Shown here piece after piece: positions 14,129-27,075 of a stretch of DNA of 64,000 bases; position 1 is the first letter of the stretch, and each line of letters opens with the position of its first letter. The stretch is from the NCBI GenBank assembly GCA_037783545.1, contig JBBELK010000009.1, positions 2,542,001 to 2,606,000 of the forward strand, given 5' to 3'. The translations under genes were made by a program, and so were the position numbers. The notes beneath the pieces were generated by a model. It saw only the letters and a list, made by a program, of their open reading frames with translations, made no database searches and was not told where the DNA came from. Origin of the DNA: Henricia sp. BOLD:AAB3569. Taxonomy: Eukaryota; Echinodermata; Asteroidea; Spinulosida; Echinasteridae.

Positions 14129-14269
14129 TTAAAGGCACAGGCTCGTCAGCAATGCGCGCGCGTCAAATTCGTGCCATGAAATACGCAGCTCCATAGCAAA
14201 GGCATGGAGCTGCGTATTTTGTGGCATGAATTTGGAGCGCGCGCATTGCTGACGAGCCTGTGCCTTTAA
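14129..14269. mobile_element. TTAA hairpin element T1, copy 1
   Basis: 141 bp, TTAA to TTAA, a nearly complete palindrome with ~65-bp arms beginning AGGCACAGGCTCGTCAGC. A small ATAGCAAAGGCAT loop is present. Other copies are at 20568, 25621 (broken), 28910 and 60266. Confidence 0.8.
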
Positions 14270-16149
14270 TATCAGACAAACGTTTCAAAAATATCATGCC
14301 TGACAAATATAGCCCACATTAAAAGTGAATCTGTGTTGCCTATTGATATTATAAGCATTATGAAAGAAACACAAAATATTTTGTTTTCTTGTACCGGTAA
14401 TTACAATATCACTAACATACCAGTAGGCCTACAGCTTAGTACCCGGTACTAACATTCACAACAACTTTATTTTTCTGCAAGGTGGTATTAACACGTGTGC
14501 CTACATGTACAAAATACAGTATTTATACTGAGACAAACACACAACACTCTGCACATATCAAACATGCCATGACAATCCCTGTCAGCCCCTAGTAATAACC
14601 TGCAGGCATTTTTTGTCCCTTCTTCTCCAAGCATCTTGATTATTCTGGGTCATCTGATGGATGGACTGCAGCATCTTACTGCTCCTGCTATACATGGCTG
14701 TAGGGCATGTCACTCAGGGAGGGCAACTATGCATCAACATACCTGTAGCCAGCCACTCAGCTGGGGATGGCTCAGGAAGCGTGAAGCTGGCTACACAGTT
14801 TAAAGGCACACTGAGGCCTGGACAGATTTCACGGCATAAGGCGTGTTTCTATTGAGACCCATTTACCAGATAATGCATGGCAAAAAAAGAAGGAAAATGT
14901 GCATGCTATACAGCAGAAACAGGTCTTATCTGCTATTTGTTCAGTAAATGACGGGGAGGATTTTCCCCGGCAATTTTCCTTCTTGAGGAAGAAAAATGCA
15001 AGGGAATTTATCCGCACTGTCCCACCCGAGTGCGCATACAGGGGAGAAAGGTTTTATGTGACCTCACAATGACTAATCCAATTTGATTTGATCGATTTGC
15101 GCATTTGCGATAATCGCCTGGTACCGACATGTACATGTATACCCAAAAAAGTCATTCAATGTGACTGCATCATGCCTCGTGCATCCAGCATTACAGTAGG
15201 CCCCTACACGTTTATATCATCAACATTGACAGTGCATTCTTTCAGCATTTCCTCAACACTTTCACTTTCTTGGAAACAGTAGAAAGCAACCCGCTGTTGC
15301 CAAATAAGGCTTCTTCCGTATTCAATGAGCTACGGGATCTCTGCAGTCACCACACAACAATCAATTTTTGTTTGAGATGGTTTCATGCAAAAGGATTAAG
15401 ACATCTTTTCAGATTTATTTTTTTACATATAGTAATGACAAAGCTATGACATGGTGTGAAAATGTTGGGAATTCATATCCATATCATAAGTGAACATAAA
15501 TTTGGAAATATTTTCCCTTTTTTGTGCAACAAAAGCAATGAAAAACTACAATTGTTTTCATAATTTGTACCATCTTCCCATGATGCAGGCCTACCCAATC
15601 ACTTAGGCCTATATGACCTTGGGGAAGCTGCTTGCATTTCGCACTCACTATATCTGATGGTCCATTCATTATGCAGACCCATTATGCAGGTACATGTACC
15701 TACCAGTATCTCTCTCTAGGCCACAACATTGCCTACAGTACTCCATACATGTAGGTACACTAATCAATGAATAAATTTAGTTAGCCTGATATTTACAGAT
15801 TATTAGGCCACCATACATGTATAAATTTCCTGCTATATTCATTTTCAACAAATGTTAGTGTCAACAAGGAGCTTTTTATAGCTCCATGGTGTCAACATGT
15901 ACAATACATGTATACTTGATATTTCTTAACTTTCTATGGTGACCACAACACAACTATAATTAATCACCATACATGTACATGTAGAAGCAATACCATAGAT
16001 TTGTTTGGCTCAGGCCATGAGCTACGGTACGTTTACATGTAGGCCTACATACGTACTATATATTGTGTACACACATGAGGTGGTTTTGGAGACAACTACA
16101 TGTACATGTTTTGTTGTGTCATTATATTTTTAAAGCCAGGTACTGGTCG

Positions 16150-16400
16150 TTTCCCATTGCTTACTTTTAAAAATGTCTGTGAACTACCCTAAAGATGGGA
16201 TAGGAGAAAATCGTATGGGCCTCATCAGGATTTGAACCCAAGACCTCCAACTCTCCAGGCAGATACCAGCTGGAGGTATGAGGCACAGTGGTACATGTAC
16301 CGGTATACTCCCTCAGATTTTCCCTACGAACCCAATTCTTCTCCTGGTGTATGGATGCGCAACTGAGCAAAGTAAAGAATGCAAAATATACAAAATGTTG
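16150..16400 (-). mobile_element. tRNA-like repeat R1, copy 1
   Basis: It shares GTATACTCCCTCAG, GCGCAACTG and AGGATTTGAACCCAAGACC blocks with 27106-27300. The minus strand reads as a tRNA-like head whose T arm includes GGTTCAAATCC-like sequence. Confidence 0.6.
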
Positions 16401-16509
16401 CATAATTTGTGAAACGCCCCATTTAACTGAAACACTCCGATCAACTGAAACACTCAATTATTGGAAAATAGGCCCTATAATACACACACCATCGGTACAT
16501 GTACCGGTA

Positions 16510-16661
16510 TAGACCATATCGAATAGCTGCCATCTTGTAGGGCAACTTTTGACATTTAAAATTGTCGACAATATTTACAAATGCATAAAATGTGCAACCA
16601 TGCATGTCCTCAAGGAACAAAGAAACTGCCCTACAAGATGGCAGCTATTTGATACAGTCTA
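16510..16661. mobile_element. Foldback MITE, family A, copy 2
   Basis: Same arms and core as the copy at 1046-1196, and the arm reads ATCGAATAGCTGCCATCTTG. It is non-coding and about 152 bp. Confidence 0.75.
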
Positions 16662-17531
16662 TAGTAGACCTACATGTACATGTTAATGTGTCCTTGCCCC
16701 CACACCCCTATCTCTTGCACCTACATTATGCACATGAAAACAACCTTTTTATGGAGGCCACATGTGGAAGTGAGTCACCTTGCCCAGCAAACTCCCAGCC
16801 CCCAATCAGCTAGGGCCAGTCATGCTAGACCCCCCTTCCCCTGGGCACTGTAGCAAACCCCTGCCCCTTGACTGAGCTGTACATACAGTGGTGGGGTTCT
16901 GGGGATGACCTCAGAAAAACCTGTCCAGCTGGGTTTGCCAATTAGTGCAAACACAAGGGGGTGCGATCAAATTATAAGCTAATAAAGATGTTGAGACTGT
17001 ATGTACACTGTAAGCATACATCGTGACATTTGACACAAGTGAAAACGTGCTTTTTTTTAATTGGCAAGATTTTTAAATTGGCCCGATTTTTAAATTGGCA
17101 GATTTTGACTAACCAAGATTCCATTGCATGTCTTTCATAATCATATTCCAATTCAGTTCAGTTTGAATTCAGTTCATTCCAATTTGTAACATTAACACTG
17201 TACAAAATGTGCTTTCTATATTTTATCAAATGATCAAAGACTGTGAATGAATGTCAATACAAATTACCTGCAGATTCACCTTTTAAAGAGAGAAACAATG
17301 TTTCACAACATTTGGTATTCAAAATGAATAGGATTGAGGAACGACACGTGTACTATTGAGCCCAATTAATCTTTTGTGCAACTTTTCCACTATGCCCTGA
17401 ATTCTTCACTTTGAAATGGAGGTGTCGTTTACAAAGTCCACAAACTATGCTGTTGTTGCTATGTGGAGCACGCCAATGCCTCAACCAATAGGCTGCTTGC
17501 TCTACGCTATTCTCTCCTACAGTGAACATGT

Positions 17532-17870
17532 AAGGCCAAACAAAATAATTGGTGCGTTTACGGTAACGACCTAAAAGAAATCCAGGTAGGTAGGTAGGAA
17601 AATAATTTTATTTTTTCATTTTTTTAAACATTTCAGTTCATGCATTTGCGTGTTGTTTTGCAATGTTTGAAACTCACTATAAACACTGATAACCATGTTC
17701 ATGTACAAGTGTACAAAATGTTATGTTCGTTGGAAATTATTGCAAATAATGCTCATTTAAAATTATCAACTTGAAAATTGGCAATAAAAGGTTTGAGGTC
17801 GGCAATTTGGCCTCAAAAATGTCAGGTAGGTCGGGTTACCGTAAACACACCATTTATTTTGTTTGGCCTT
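17532..17870. mobile_element. TIR element AAGGCCAAACAAAATAA
   Basis: 339 bp with ~42-bp inverted ends AAGGCCAAACAAAATAATTG and the inverse, including CGTTTACGGTAACGACCT near each end. An AGGT microsatellite lies at 17584-17597. Non-coding. Confidence 0.75.
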
Positions 17871-20567
17871 ATTGATTCTGTACTTTACACCTGCCTTGTG
17901 TGCAAGGTCACATTACATAGCAACAAAAATTTAGTCTGCTGGTCTACTACCGTAAGTGTGCACATGAAAAGAAATACGCAGTATGTCAGAACATCACAAA
18001 AACGGTTAATGTGTCATGACAGTAGCTTTAAAGGATATTTTATGCATGTAATGCCCCCAGGCTGTACCATGTTCTTAAAAATGCATGAACAACCAGCATT
18101 AGCTTTCATACATGTAAAATTGCATTGTAATGCACTGAAGTGTGGCATCACTGGTATGACATTTCAATAGACCGGTGAAAAACGAACCAAATACATACAA
18201 GCCTTTTGTTGGCTGCTTTTGCAAAATATGATACGGATGACAAAAAAAAATCAATAGGCTAATACAATCTGCCTACATTAAATATTATTATTCAGCAGTA
18301 AATAAACATGGATGGAATGTACAGTATAGGATATAGGCCCTATATGCATAGTCTATTTTTCTGCAACTTTTTAAGTTAGTATTTCTGAAAATTTGTGACA
18401 TTTTGGCTGGATGCTTACATTTTTACTGACTATATTGCCTCTACATCAGGCCTTGAAATAACCCACGGCAAATTGCCATCGGTGCCCTATGCTTTTGCTG
18501 TGTTGCCCTTAAAAAGTTCCAACACAAATTTTCCATTTACTCATTCAAGTGCCCTTTACTACTAAGAGAAAATTGCTGTGCCCTTTTGAAAATGAATTTC
18601 GAGGCCTGCTACATGTATTGTAATAATAATTTCAGCACACTAAGAAATTTATTTTATAAGGTGAATTTGTGCAGAAATACAGGCATCATAATTTTTAATG
18701 AGTGGAAATTATGCTTGTTAGTACAGTACAAAAATTACAAGCGGCTAGATCTACTGGTACACATTTCACTGACAGATGAAAAAAAATAGCTGTATTATTT
18801 TTAAAAATCTAGATATTCTCAGAGAAAAACAAAAGCCAAGTGACTCAGCAACCAAGGAATCATTTATTCATAGCATAATTCATCAAATTCACTGAACTAG
18901 GAAAAGTGAAAAACTTCACACGAGACAAAATGAGTTTAATGTGTAAAACTGGGAGACTGACACTGCACATGTATGCTAATGTACAACGTGCAGGCAGTAC
19001 CCTTATTGAAATTCAGCACAGCTTTTCATCTCTGGCAGCCAGGCATGATTAAAACATGTTTACAAGGACACAGGAAAATCTGTCATCCTGCTAAGCCAGC
19101 AGCAGAGTTTACACATGGGACAGTTCATCCGCTGCAGTAAGGTACCGGTACCAGTACAGGCATGGGCATGCATGGGCACAGTATGCACAGGCCTAGTACC
19201 ATTACGTGTAATATGCACACTGATGCACAAACATTATAAACAGGGTAGGGCCTGTGCATAAATCTAATGCAAAATGCACTGGTATAGTCTATGTTACTAA
19301 AATGGCCATCTTCCAAAGCACAAACCCAGCATGCATGATGCCTACACATTATGTCATTAAAAACACAAAGTTTTCACACTACATGTAGAAGCCTAAAGCG
19401 GCGTTCACAATATCACAAAAAAAAGGTTATGTGCGCGCCTGTGCAATTGGTTACAGTAACTGATTTTCTGCAACGTGCAACATGTTTTAAGTTGCAGTCA
19501 AAGTTCCAATTTGTTGAACTTTGACCGCAGTGCGCTGACCTTTCCAACGCGCAGCCAATGAGGTATATTAAAGCTCCAAGTTACCGGAGTGGAAATTTCT
19601 ATTTTGGAAAGATAGGTGGCTCAGAGCTCCTGCAATGCGTTAAGTGCAGCATAGAAGCGTGGTTTTTCCGTGATAGTGTAAACGTTGCTCAACAGCCAAG
19701 AGGCTGTCATGCGTGCAATTTTTAAAAATAAATTCTGCAAATGTACGGTAGCTGCGTCGTTCTGTGGTAATTTTCAACCCAGGAATAGCAGGTCAGGAAA
19801 TTCATGAAGGCCACGGAACTCATGCACTTTGTTGCCCCTGGTCTTGGTGCACTTTTGCAATCTTTCCATCTAGACACGTATACATGTATTTAGATTTTCT
19901 AATGGAAGTTGCCCTCCAAATCACAAATGTGGTGCCCTTTCAGAGACAAAATTCCTGCTCCGGAACAGATTCAGACAGAATTCACACATGTTCAGTTCAA
20001 ACTAAGTAAATGTACAAGCGAGTGAACAAATTCGCACTACTTAACCTACATGTACCGTAGTCTACCGGCTACATGTACATGTGTAGGACAGGTTTATGTC
20101 TCTCTTTTTAAATTAACATGTGATGCAAATTTGGAGCAGGGTTTCATTTCATTTTTAACTCCACACCAACCAGGTCCTCCATATTTGTCTAATGTAAAAA
20201 GCCCTTCGCATGAACTATCCAAACTGAAACAACATTATCCACACTAATTCAATAAGAGCAATGACATGAGCATTGGTAGGGTGTAATGTTTACACAGACC
20301 AGTTTTCAAAGGCCTGTTTAGACTGTGTGGAATGTCTGGTATGCTTTTCCTTGGGCTGATGTGGTTTATTTAAGTAGGCTCCCAAAAATAACACAAAAAA
20401 AATCAATTCTATAGCTCAACAAATGAATGTACTGTAGGCCTATTTCAAAAGTACTGGAAATTATTTATGTAGTATGCATACATAATGTTACACCTTTTTG
20501 TATTTATTACATCATTGTCTGGCCACTATTAAAAGTGTATACATGTACCGGTACATACATACATGTA

Positions 20568-20708
20568 TTAAAGGCACAGGCTTGTCAGCAATGCGTGCGC
20601 CAAATTCGTGCCACGAAATACGCAGCTCCATGTAGCAAAGGCATGGAGCTACGTATTTTGTGGCATTAAATTTGCGCGCGCGCATAGTTGACGAGCCTGT
20701 GCCTTTAA
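20568..20708. mobile_element. TTAA hairpin element T1, copy 2
   Basis: 141 bp with TTAA at both ends and arms with only scattered mismatches against copy 1. Confidence 0.8.
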
Positions 20709-20753
20709 ATTTGACAAAACATATGTAGTAACCATTTTGTGCTTTTCCCTTTA

Positions 20754-20935
20754 GGGCTGTCCATAAAGTACGTACGCACGAAATGATGACTTTTAAGACT
20801 CCTCCCTCCACCACCCCCTGTACATGTACGCATATTTCGTGACGTCATCCATACATGTATGCTGTAACGTTGGGTGTACGCGTTGGGTGTAACCCCCCCC
20901 ATGCATACCGGTATGTACTGTATGGATGACCCCCT
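20754..20935. mobile_element. Decayed DNA element, GGGCTGTCCATAAAGTACGT end
   Basis: The left end GGGCTGTCCATAAAGTACGT and internal CGTGACGTCATCCATACATG are present. The right end is degraded. Assignment as a DNA element is by the end type only. Confidence 0.4.
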
Positions 20936-23900
20936 TTCCATGCATTTTAAATGCAGCAAAAAAAATAAAATCACTCTCCCCAGTCCCCATCACCAAATGT
21001 TACATTTTGATAACAACTTAATTGATTTTTCGTCATTAGAAAAGAATACTTTATTGAATATGTGTACAGTGTGCCTGTATATGGATACATGTAGGCTATA
21101 GGCTATACCAATAACAGCTGTAATAACATACATGCATGTACATGTACATGAATGCTGGTCAATCAATCATGCATGCATTATTTGAACTAATGCTTTGTGG
21201 AAATGATGGTGACAAAATTTGAATTAATGCATGAAAAGTGTCAATTTCTATACACGAGTTCTTTGGCCGTGTTGCTGCCAACGCTTTTGTAAACACATAG
21301 TACATGTAAAGTACATAGACTCATCATGCAATGTCATTTATAAAATATGGATGTTGGTGACAGGTTTCTTTCATAATTCATATAGACTGCGAGAAATATT
21401 TTTGTTACATTGTACGTTTGGGAAACAAAATATGCATACCGTTATGTCTGAAAGTGAAAAGGCTATTAAAACCATTTTTTAAATTTCTATCTATAGTAGT
21501 ATATGAATTTTTCTGTATAATACACAATTATATTGCAAACTTGCAGATTTTACATTTAACGGAATCCAAAAAAATGTTGTTTTGTGGATAAAATGTGTAG
21601 CACTTCCTTCCCTTGGAAAACAATTTGTACAGTAAAACATTTAGTTCAACTGAAAATTGAGGATACACACGGAAAGCTCACTGACAAATGACACTGAACT
21701 AGACTTGTGATCATGTGGATAAATGTACGTGTACCATCAGCAAGATTAAAGAGTTTAATCAGCTGCTATGGCAAAAGGCAACAGTTCCATTAATTTGTTT
21801 GAACTGCACTGTTCGGTAGTGCAACAACACAAACTGCCCTTCCAAAGTTCAAGTTTCTTGCAGAACGAAGGGTGTTTTGAATTTATAACTTTATAATGCC
21901 CATATAGATGCAACCAAAGGAAACCACTAAATATTATACAAAAGACTAGTTCATAAATGTAAACCTACTACTTTGCCCCATTCATGGCAGACAGGTCCCT
22001 AGGTACCAGATTTGCCTGTGAATTATAAAATTGTTGTTGTTGTACATAATTTAGTCTATCATGCAAAATTTCACATTTGGTGTGACAACCTGGACATGTT
22101 TTCAATTTACAGTTAAACACAACTGAATATCACTTTATTTATTTTTTAAGAAAAAAAGAAACAAAAACAAAAACGTTTTTTTCCCCCGCTTTATGATAAA
22201 TAGGCGTAACGGGTATTTCACATACCGGTAATATTGCAGATGCAATTCATCAGAAAGCTCAAATTTCAAGGAACATGTAACTCAAAATATAGCAATGTAC
22301 ATGTATCAGTAATGTTTCTATTGTGATATACTTGCAGGCTACATGCAAGCCCTACGGTACCCCTATGGTACACGGTACATGTACCGTAGCCCTATACACT
22401 ATACACCCAACACATGTATACATGCACCTAATGTAAAGCCTAATCCAAAGAGATTATGTGCAGCAGAGTACATTCAACTCTAAAAATGAAGTCCAGCTTT
22501 ACATGATTTTCCACTTTTTCAGGGTTCGGCTAAAACGGATAAACTGACTGTAATTATTTAATAGAATGCATTTTTTAAATTTAATGATGGTGAGCATTGA
22601 ATTTCATTCATCTAATCACATTCTGCACAGGTGTACTCGTGTGCATGTATTCGTCAACATATGATTGCAAATTGTGTACAGACAATGCAATGTAATACTC
22701 AACCACATAAGGCAAAACCATTGCATGTAAGTCAGTACCAGCGACCAGCCCTGGAAAACAAGCCCTGAATCTGGAATACTCATGCCTCTTCCCCTGCTGT
22801 GACAAATTGAAATCCGAGCATGGTCCCCATTTTTGTCTAGTGACCTTCTGCACTGAGGCACTGTAGCTAAAGTATGCCAGGCAGCCAGCCAGGCATGAAC
22901 GCACTGCATGCTGGTGTGCTCAAACACCACAATTCAATACTTGATCAATAAGGCTACAGTAATGAAGGCTTGTGCGCTGCTACATGGGTAAACACCGACC
23001 AAGGCTGGCTCCAGCCAAGCTGTATTCTTTTTTTAGCTCGTATAAACTCCAATCACAATACCAGCGTCCATTTTGAACACAGCAGGTTCTTTTATATGCT
23101 CAAGGAAAGATGCCTCTTGGAAAGCCATTATTTATCAACGCTGTTAGTGGGCACAAATGTACGAAGGTCGGACACTAACACTACAGTGCATAATTTATAA
23201 TTATAATACAGAAAGAGGCGAATCAAAGCCTGCATTAGGCTACTAGTACCAATACACCTTTATTAATCCTAATATATATACATTGTACCTTGTCCTACCA
23301 AGGGATATGTAGGACATACATTCGCATATGTTGCATACATGTCATGTTGCAAATGATGGGATATTAACCTGAGGTATTTTCAGAAATCGATTGAGGCATT
23401 TTTTTTTTTTTAAACCCTAACACCTTAGTCCTATGGAAAATCATTTAGGCCTACAAAACAGAGGAATTGGTACCGTTACATGTACACATTGGAAAAATAA
23501 TAGACTACAGGGATTTCTGAAAAGGGGTTTTAGGTTCATGTGCTTTTATGCAACATTTACGTACATGTACGAGTGGGGAGTCATTAATCAACATGATCAA
23601 AATGATAAAACGAAATACAGTTCTGTCGTTCATCATGGTAATCAGATTAAACAAATACACATCGGCCTACTCATCTGCTGTTTCATGACTTGGTTAATGA
23701 TAGTGACTTCAACATTTTGACCACAGTGATCAAATTATTTTGCCAATGGAATTCATTTAGGCCAAGGCCTACATGAACCAACTACCATAACTTATAATGT
23801 GAAAGCTGAGACAATGAACTCTGACAAACTGAGAAATGTGTCTGTTTTTAAAATTTAATTTATTATCAAGGTGAACTTTATGATTCACTTTTAACGACAA

Positions 23901-24469
23901 TAACCATTGGGAAAAAAACATGTTTTGTTTGAAAACAAAAACGTTCTGTGCATTATCAGTGGAATGGTTCATCAATTCATGGAGATATTACTGATGATTA
24001 CTTCCCCTTTAGATTTCATGTGCATGTATCATACAGTGTTTTCACGAGTCCAGTAGTTGTGCATACAATTCCTTCAATTGTCAATAGTACATGTCCCATC
24101 ATTCACTGCCATTTGTGGTTTCCATTTTCACTTGGCAGGTCTTCATAATGGGTAGGACATCATCAGCATGTGTGGCCTCTAGCTGCATAGTGCTCGGGGA
24201 AGATTAGGTTTCAACCACACTAATGAAATATTCATTCACAAATTCAGAATTTTACATTTAAAAAGAAAAGAGGGGGAGGAGTGCGCAGAAGTGAAGGTCT
24301 TACTGTTTTTACTACAAGTGGACCTACTTAATTTATTTCATTCACCAAAATTTATTTACTCTATTTCTTTAATTTACATGTCAATAACATCCGTTTATAG
24401 ACCAATTAGGCCTACAGATTGGTATTTATGGAAAGATATTTTGAGGGAAATGAGGAAGAAATGGAGGAA

Positions 24470-24605
24470 AGATTTGTGTGGTGTGGCATCAAGCAGGGAT
24501 CAACCATGGACTGTTACCCCCAATTTATAATATGTTGGTCTGGTGGGATTCAAACCAGGCCACAGAGGTGCAAGGCAAGGAGTCTTAATCACTACACAAA
24601 CCTGA
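24470..24605 (-). mobile_element. tRNA-like SINE head
   Basis: The minus strand reads GTGTAGTGATTAAGACTCC followed by a B-box GGTTTGAATCCC. It is isolated, with no recognisable tail. Confidence 0.45.
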
Positions 24606-24777
24606 AAACTCATGTACTTGCAAAGATTCTTCCATGATCATAAACAAATTATCTGTTAGGCCTACAGTACATGAACTGTTTTCTTCAGATGTTTATATAG
24701 ATGAGAAAGTGGCAGTCAAAATGTTGCAGTTCACATTTTGACTATCGCTTTACATACATGTACGGTACCATACATAG

Positions 24778-25136
24778 GGTGTTATGGCCCAGCGGTCTAC
24801 AGTGCGTCGAACTCAAGTTCCTGTGCCAGTACTAGAAAGTGGGTTCGATTCCGGGCCGTGACACTTGTGCTCTTGAACAAGGCACTTAATCACACTTGTT
24901 CCGTCCTTCGGAAGGGATGTAAAGCCGTTGGTCCAGTGTGTTAGGTTTCGGTAACGCACTTTAAAGATCCCAGAGCATTCTTTCGTGAAGAGCAAGGGGA
25001 GGGATTCCCCGGTGTCTCTGGCCGTTTCTAATTCAACTTAGAAGTTGATAGTTATTCAAATATCTATGTTAATTGATCCCATTCCTGTAATCGGCGGTTC
25101 TATTCTGCTGTTGGATGTGGTGAATAAATAAATAAG
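24778..25136 (+). mobile_element. tRNA-derived SINE, family S1, variant tail
   Basis: It has an intact B-box GGTTCGATTCC, the conserved middle (CCTTCGGAAGGGATGTAAAG) and then a different 3' tail ending in AAATAAATAA. Tail exchange suggests two subfamilies. Confidence 0.7.
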
Positions 25137-25620
25137 ACAATTGTACTAGCAACACCAATAATTCTTATGGCCCAACGTTTTTGGAAAATCTCATTACAGA
25201 CTGAAAGGTTTTCAACACAGCCATTCCTGGCCTTGAAGAAATTATGCTGGTAATTCACTTTCAGTCAATTCAGTGCACAGGAGAGGATTCTTGTGGATAA
25301 TGTTTAGTACCGGGTACTGAGATGCATGTACATGCACATTGAAGTAAAATTTAACAACAAGAGTATAACACAACAATGTATGTCAGGGCAGGAAATTTGT
25401 CACCGAAAGGGCACTGCTATTTGTGTTTTTGGGACAGTCTTTTGGAGTTTAAAAAGGGCACTTCCATTGGAAAAATGAAAAAGTCTATGGGAGGATTGCA
25501 AAAGGGCACCAAGGCCAAGACCAGGGCAACGGCCTCTGTGAATTTCCAGCCCTGGTATGTTCAGTGCACAATGTTGACACATTGAATCTGAGGTTGTGCA
25601 GTTGTAGAAGGCATTGAATG

Positions 25621-25709
25621 TTAAAGGCACAGGCTCGTCAGCAATACGCGCGCGCCAAATTTGTGTCACGAAATATGCAGCTGCGTATTTCGTGGCACGA
25701 ATTTCTGCC
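25621..25709. mobile_element. TTAA hairpin element T1, broken copy
   Basis: The left arm is complete from TTAAAGGCACAGG. The right arm stops after CGTGGCACGAATTT and the terminal ~25 bp are lost. Confidence 0.7.
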
Positions 25710-26502
25710 TTTGAAGGCAAGTGCCATAATCAGCGTTCAGCAGCCGATTTTACGAAACCTTTCACACTGCGTAAGCTCACTTGCGTAACTTTTTATTGCG
25801 CAAGTTGCACAACAATTCTGCAATAATTACACGCAAGCTATGGGTCCTATGCCATTTTCAAAAGTTGCGCAAGCTACGCACTTTTTCGAGAAATCGGCTG
25901 CAGGTTCCTCGCCGGTCTTTAGCAAACAGTTTAAGAGTGGCCAAACACACTTTTATTCTAATTCATATTACCTTTTTGTATAAAACACTGAAACTCCCTG
26001 AAATTCTTCGTTCAGTAAACTTCACCATTTTGCCATTTTGTGGGAAAGAATTCACAAGTCGGATATCACCTAAGACCTCGTGTACAAAACCTATGTTAAA
26101 AATGACTGAAAATGTATCCTCGATCAATGGCTGATAAAAATACTGATGGTCACTTGTAAATTCTTACCCAAACCTTAAATCTGTTCCTTTGTTTTGGTTT
26201 TTACATGGGCATCGCCCAACCAACACCACTGCGCAAAGTGAACGGTATTTATCACAACCGCAACGTCGCGTGGGTAAACCGCAAAATGTCGGCACTAGCG
26301 CGCGGAACAGGAAAGCCGGCATTTTACGAACTACGAATGGCTCACTAAAAACGAATAAAACAAGTATTTTCTATCACATGATTGTTACATAATAAAGAAG
26401 GCACATGTCTGCCATACTGTCATTACATTCTGGGGAAAAGACAGTTGAAATTTGGACCCAAAACATGGAGGTCAAACGTCGAATGTTGTTGTCGGCACTT
26501 AC

Positions 26503-26673
26503 CGTGCATTCCTTATTGGGGATGTTCTTGTTTGCGTTGCCGTTATCCAGAACAGCGCGTATCACTCCGGCTCGCCAACCCCACTCGGAAATCTTGGCTA
26601 ATTTCAACTTGCCCGGGCCGTTGACGCAGAGGAATCGCTTGCCAACAAGTTCCTCGCGATATTCTATTCCCAT
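26503..26673 (-). CDS. KDM3: KDM3/JMJD1C-like H3K9 demethylase, first coding exon
   Basis: This is the first coding exon of a KDM3/JMJD1-family lysine demethylase, a nuclear Fe(II)/2-oxoglutarate JmjC enzyme family acting on methylated H3K9. The exon encodes 57 residues starting at the minus-strand ATG (26673-26671). Recognisable N-terminal motifs are LVGKRFLCV (residues ~9-17) and WRAGVIRAV (~33-41), which match the start of JMJD1C best and KDM3A/KDM3B less closely. The start is supported by an A at -3, G at +4 and an in-frame stop 18 bp upstream (26691-26689). The exon ends in phase 0 at a GTAAGT donor (26502-26497). In vertebrate relatives an intron falls at this point, before the V-x-VEFD motif. 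The JmjC, zinc-finger and LxxLL parts must lie beyond the left edge. The assignment rests on family motifs recalled without a search. Whether it is orthologous to the single invertebrate KDM3 or to JMJD1C specifically is not decided here. Confidence 0.87.
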
Positions 26674-26800
26674 GCTGGAGTGGTCACATCACATTTCTGC
26701 CAAAAAATGGCGAAAATCGGCAAAAATAGTCGAGTATCTGTGACTGTGTACAGACAGTCCGAATCGGGATGCCTGTAGTAGTGCGCATGAATATTAACTC
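26674..26800 (-). promoter_or_regulatory. KDM3 5' leader with a start-stop uORF
   Basis: This is the sequence immediately upstream of the KDM3 start codon. It has a minimal upstream ORF, ATG directly followed by TGA (26694-26689), in frame with and 18 bp before the main ATG. No TATA box is evident. The transcription start is unknown, so the extent of the leader is inference. Confidence 0.4.
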
Positions 26801-27075
26801 GTGAGATTTGGCCCTACGAGGTCAAAAGGTGAAGGTGCACCAACTTCTGTTTGCAAGCTGTGGTGCATGTGGTGATGATGGGCATGTACATGTACATGTA
26901 CTAGTATGTACACGTACGTACATGTAAACAATATCAAAAGCGCTTTCAGAAAAGTAGTACACACATGTAAATTCAAGTTACCCGCTCAATGATGTAAATG
27001 AAATGACATGAATGAAAATTATGTTTTTGTCGTTTGTTATTTTTGAGAGAACGAACGCAACATCTGGTGGTGCCT

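Larger units (their letters stand above)
1..26502 (-). other. KDM3 intron 1 (partial), repeat-filled
   Basis: This is gene-free on both strands as far as I can see. Scanning the minus strand for the expected next KDM3 exon (VEFD, W-x-KR-x-W and WPA-T-x-PL motifs) found nothing, so the first intron probably runs past the left edge. Content is AT-rich unique sequence, foldback DNA elements and tRNA-derived repeats, which are listed separately. The stretches 1-1040, 1430-3390, 5190-6790, 7100-9450, 12450-14128, 17871-20567 and 21000-24470 hold no other structure I could name. Confidence 0.6.

Noticed and set aside
20574..20700. Transcription terminator or riboswitch hairpin
   Set aside because: The hairpin is one of five copies of a TTAA-flanked element.
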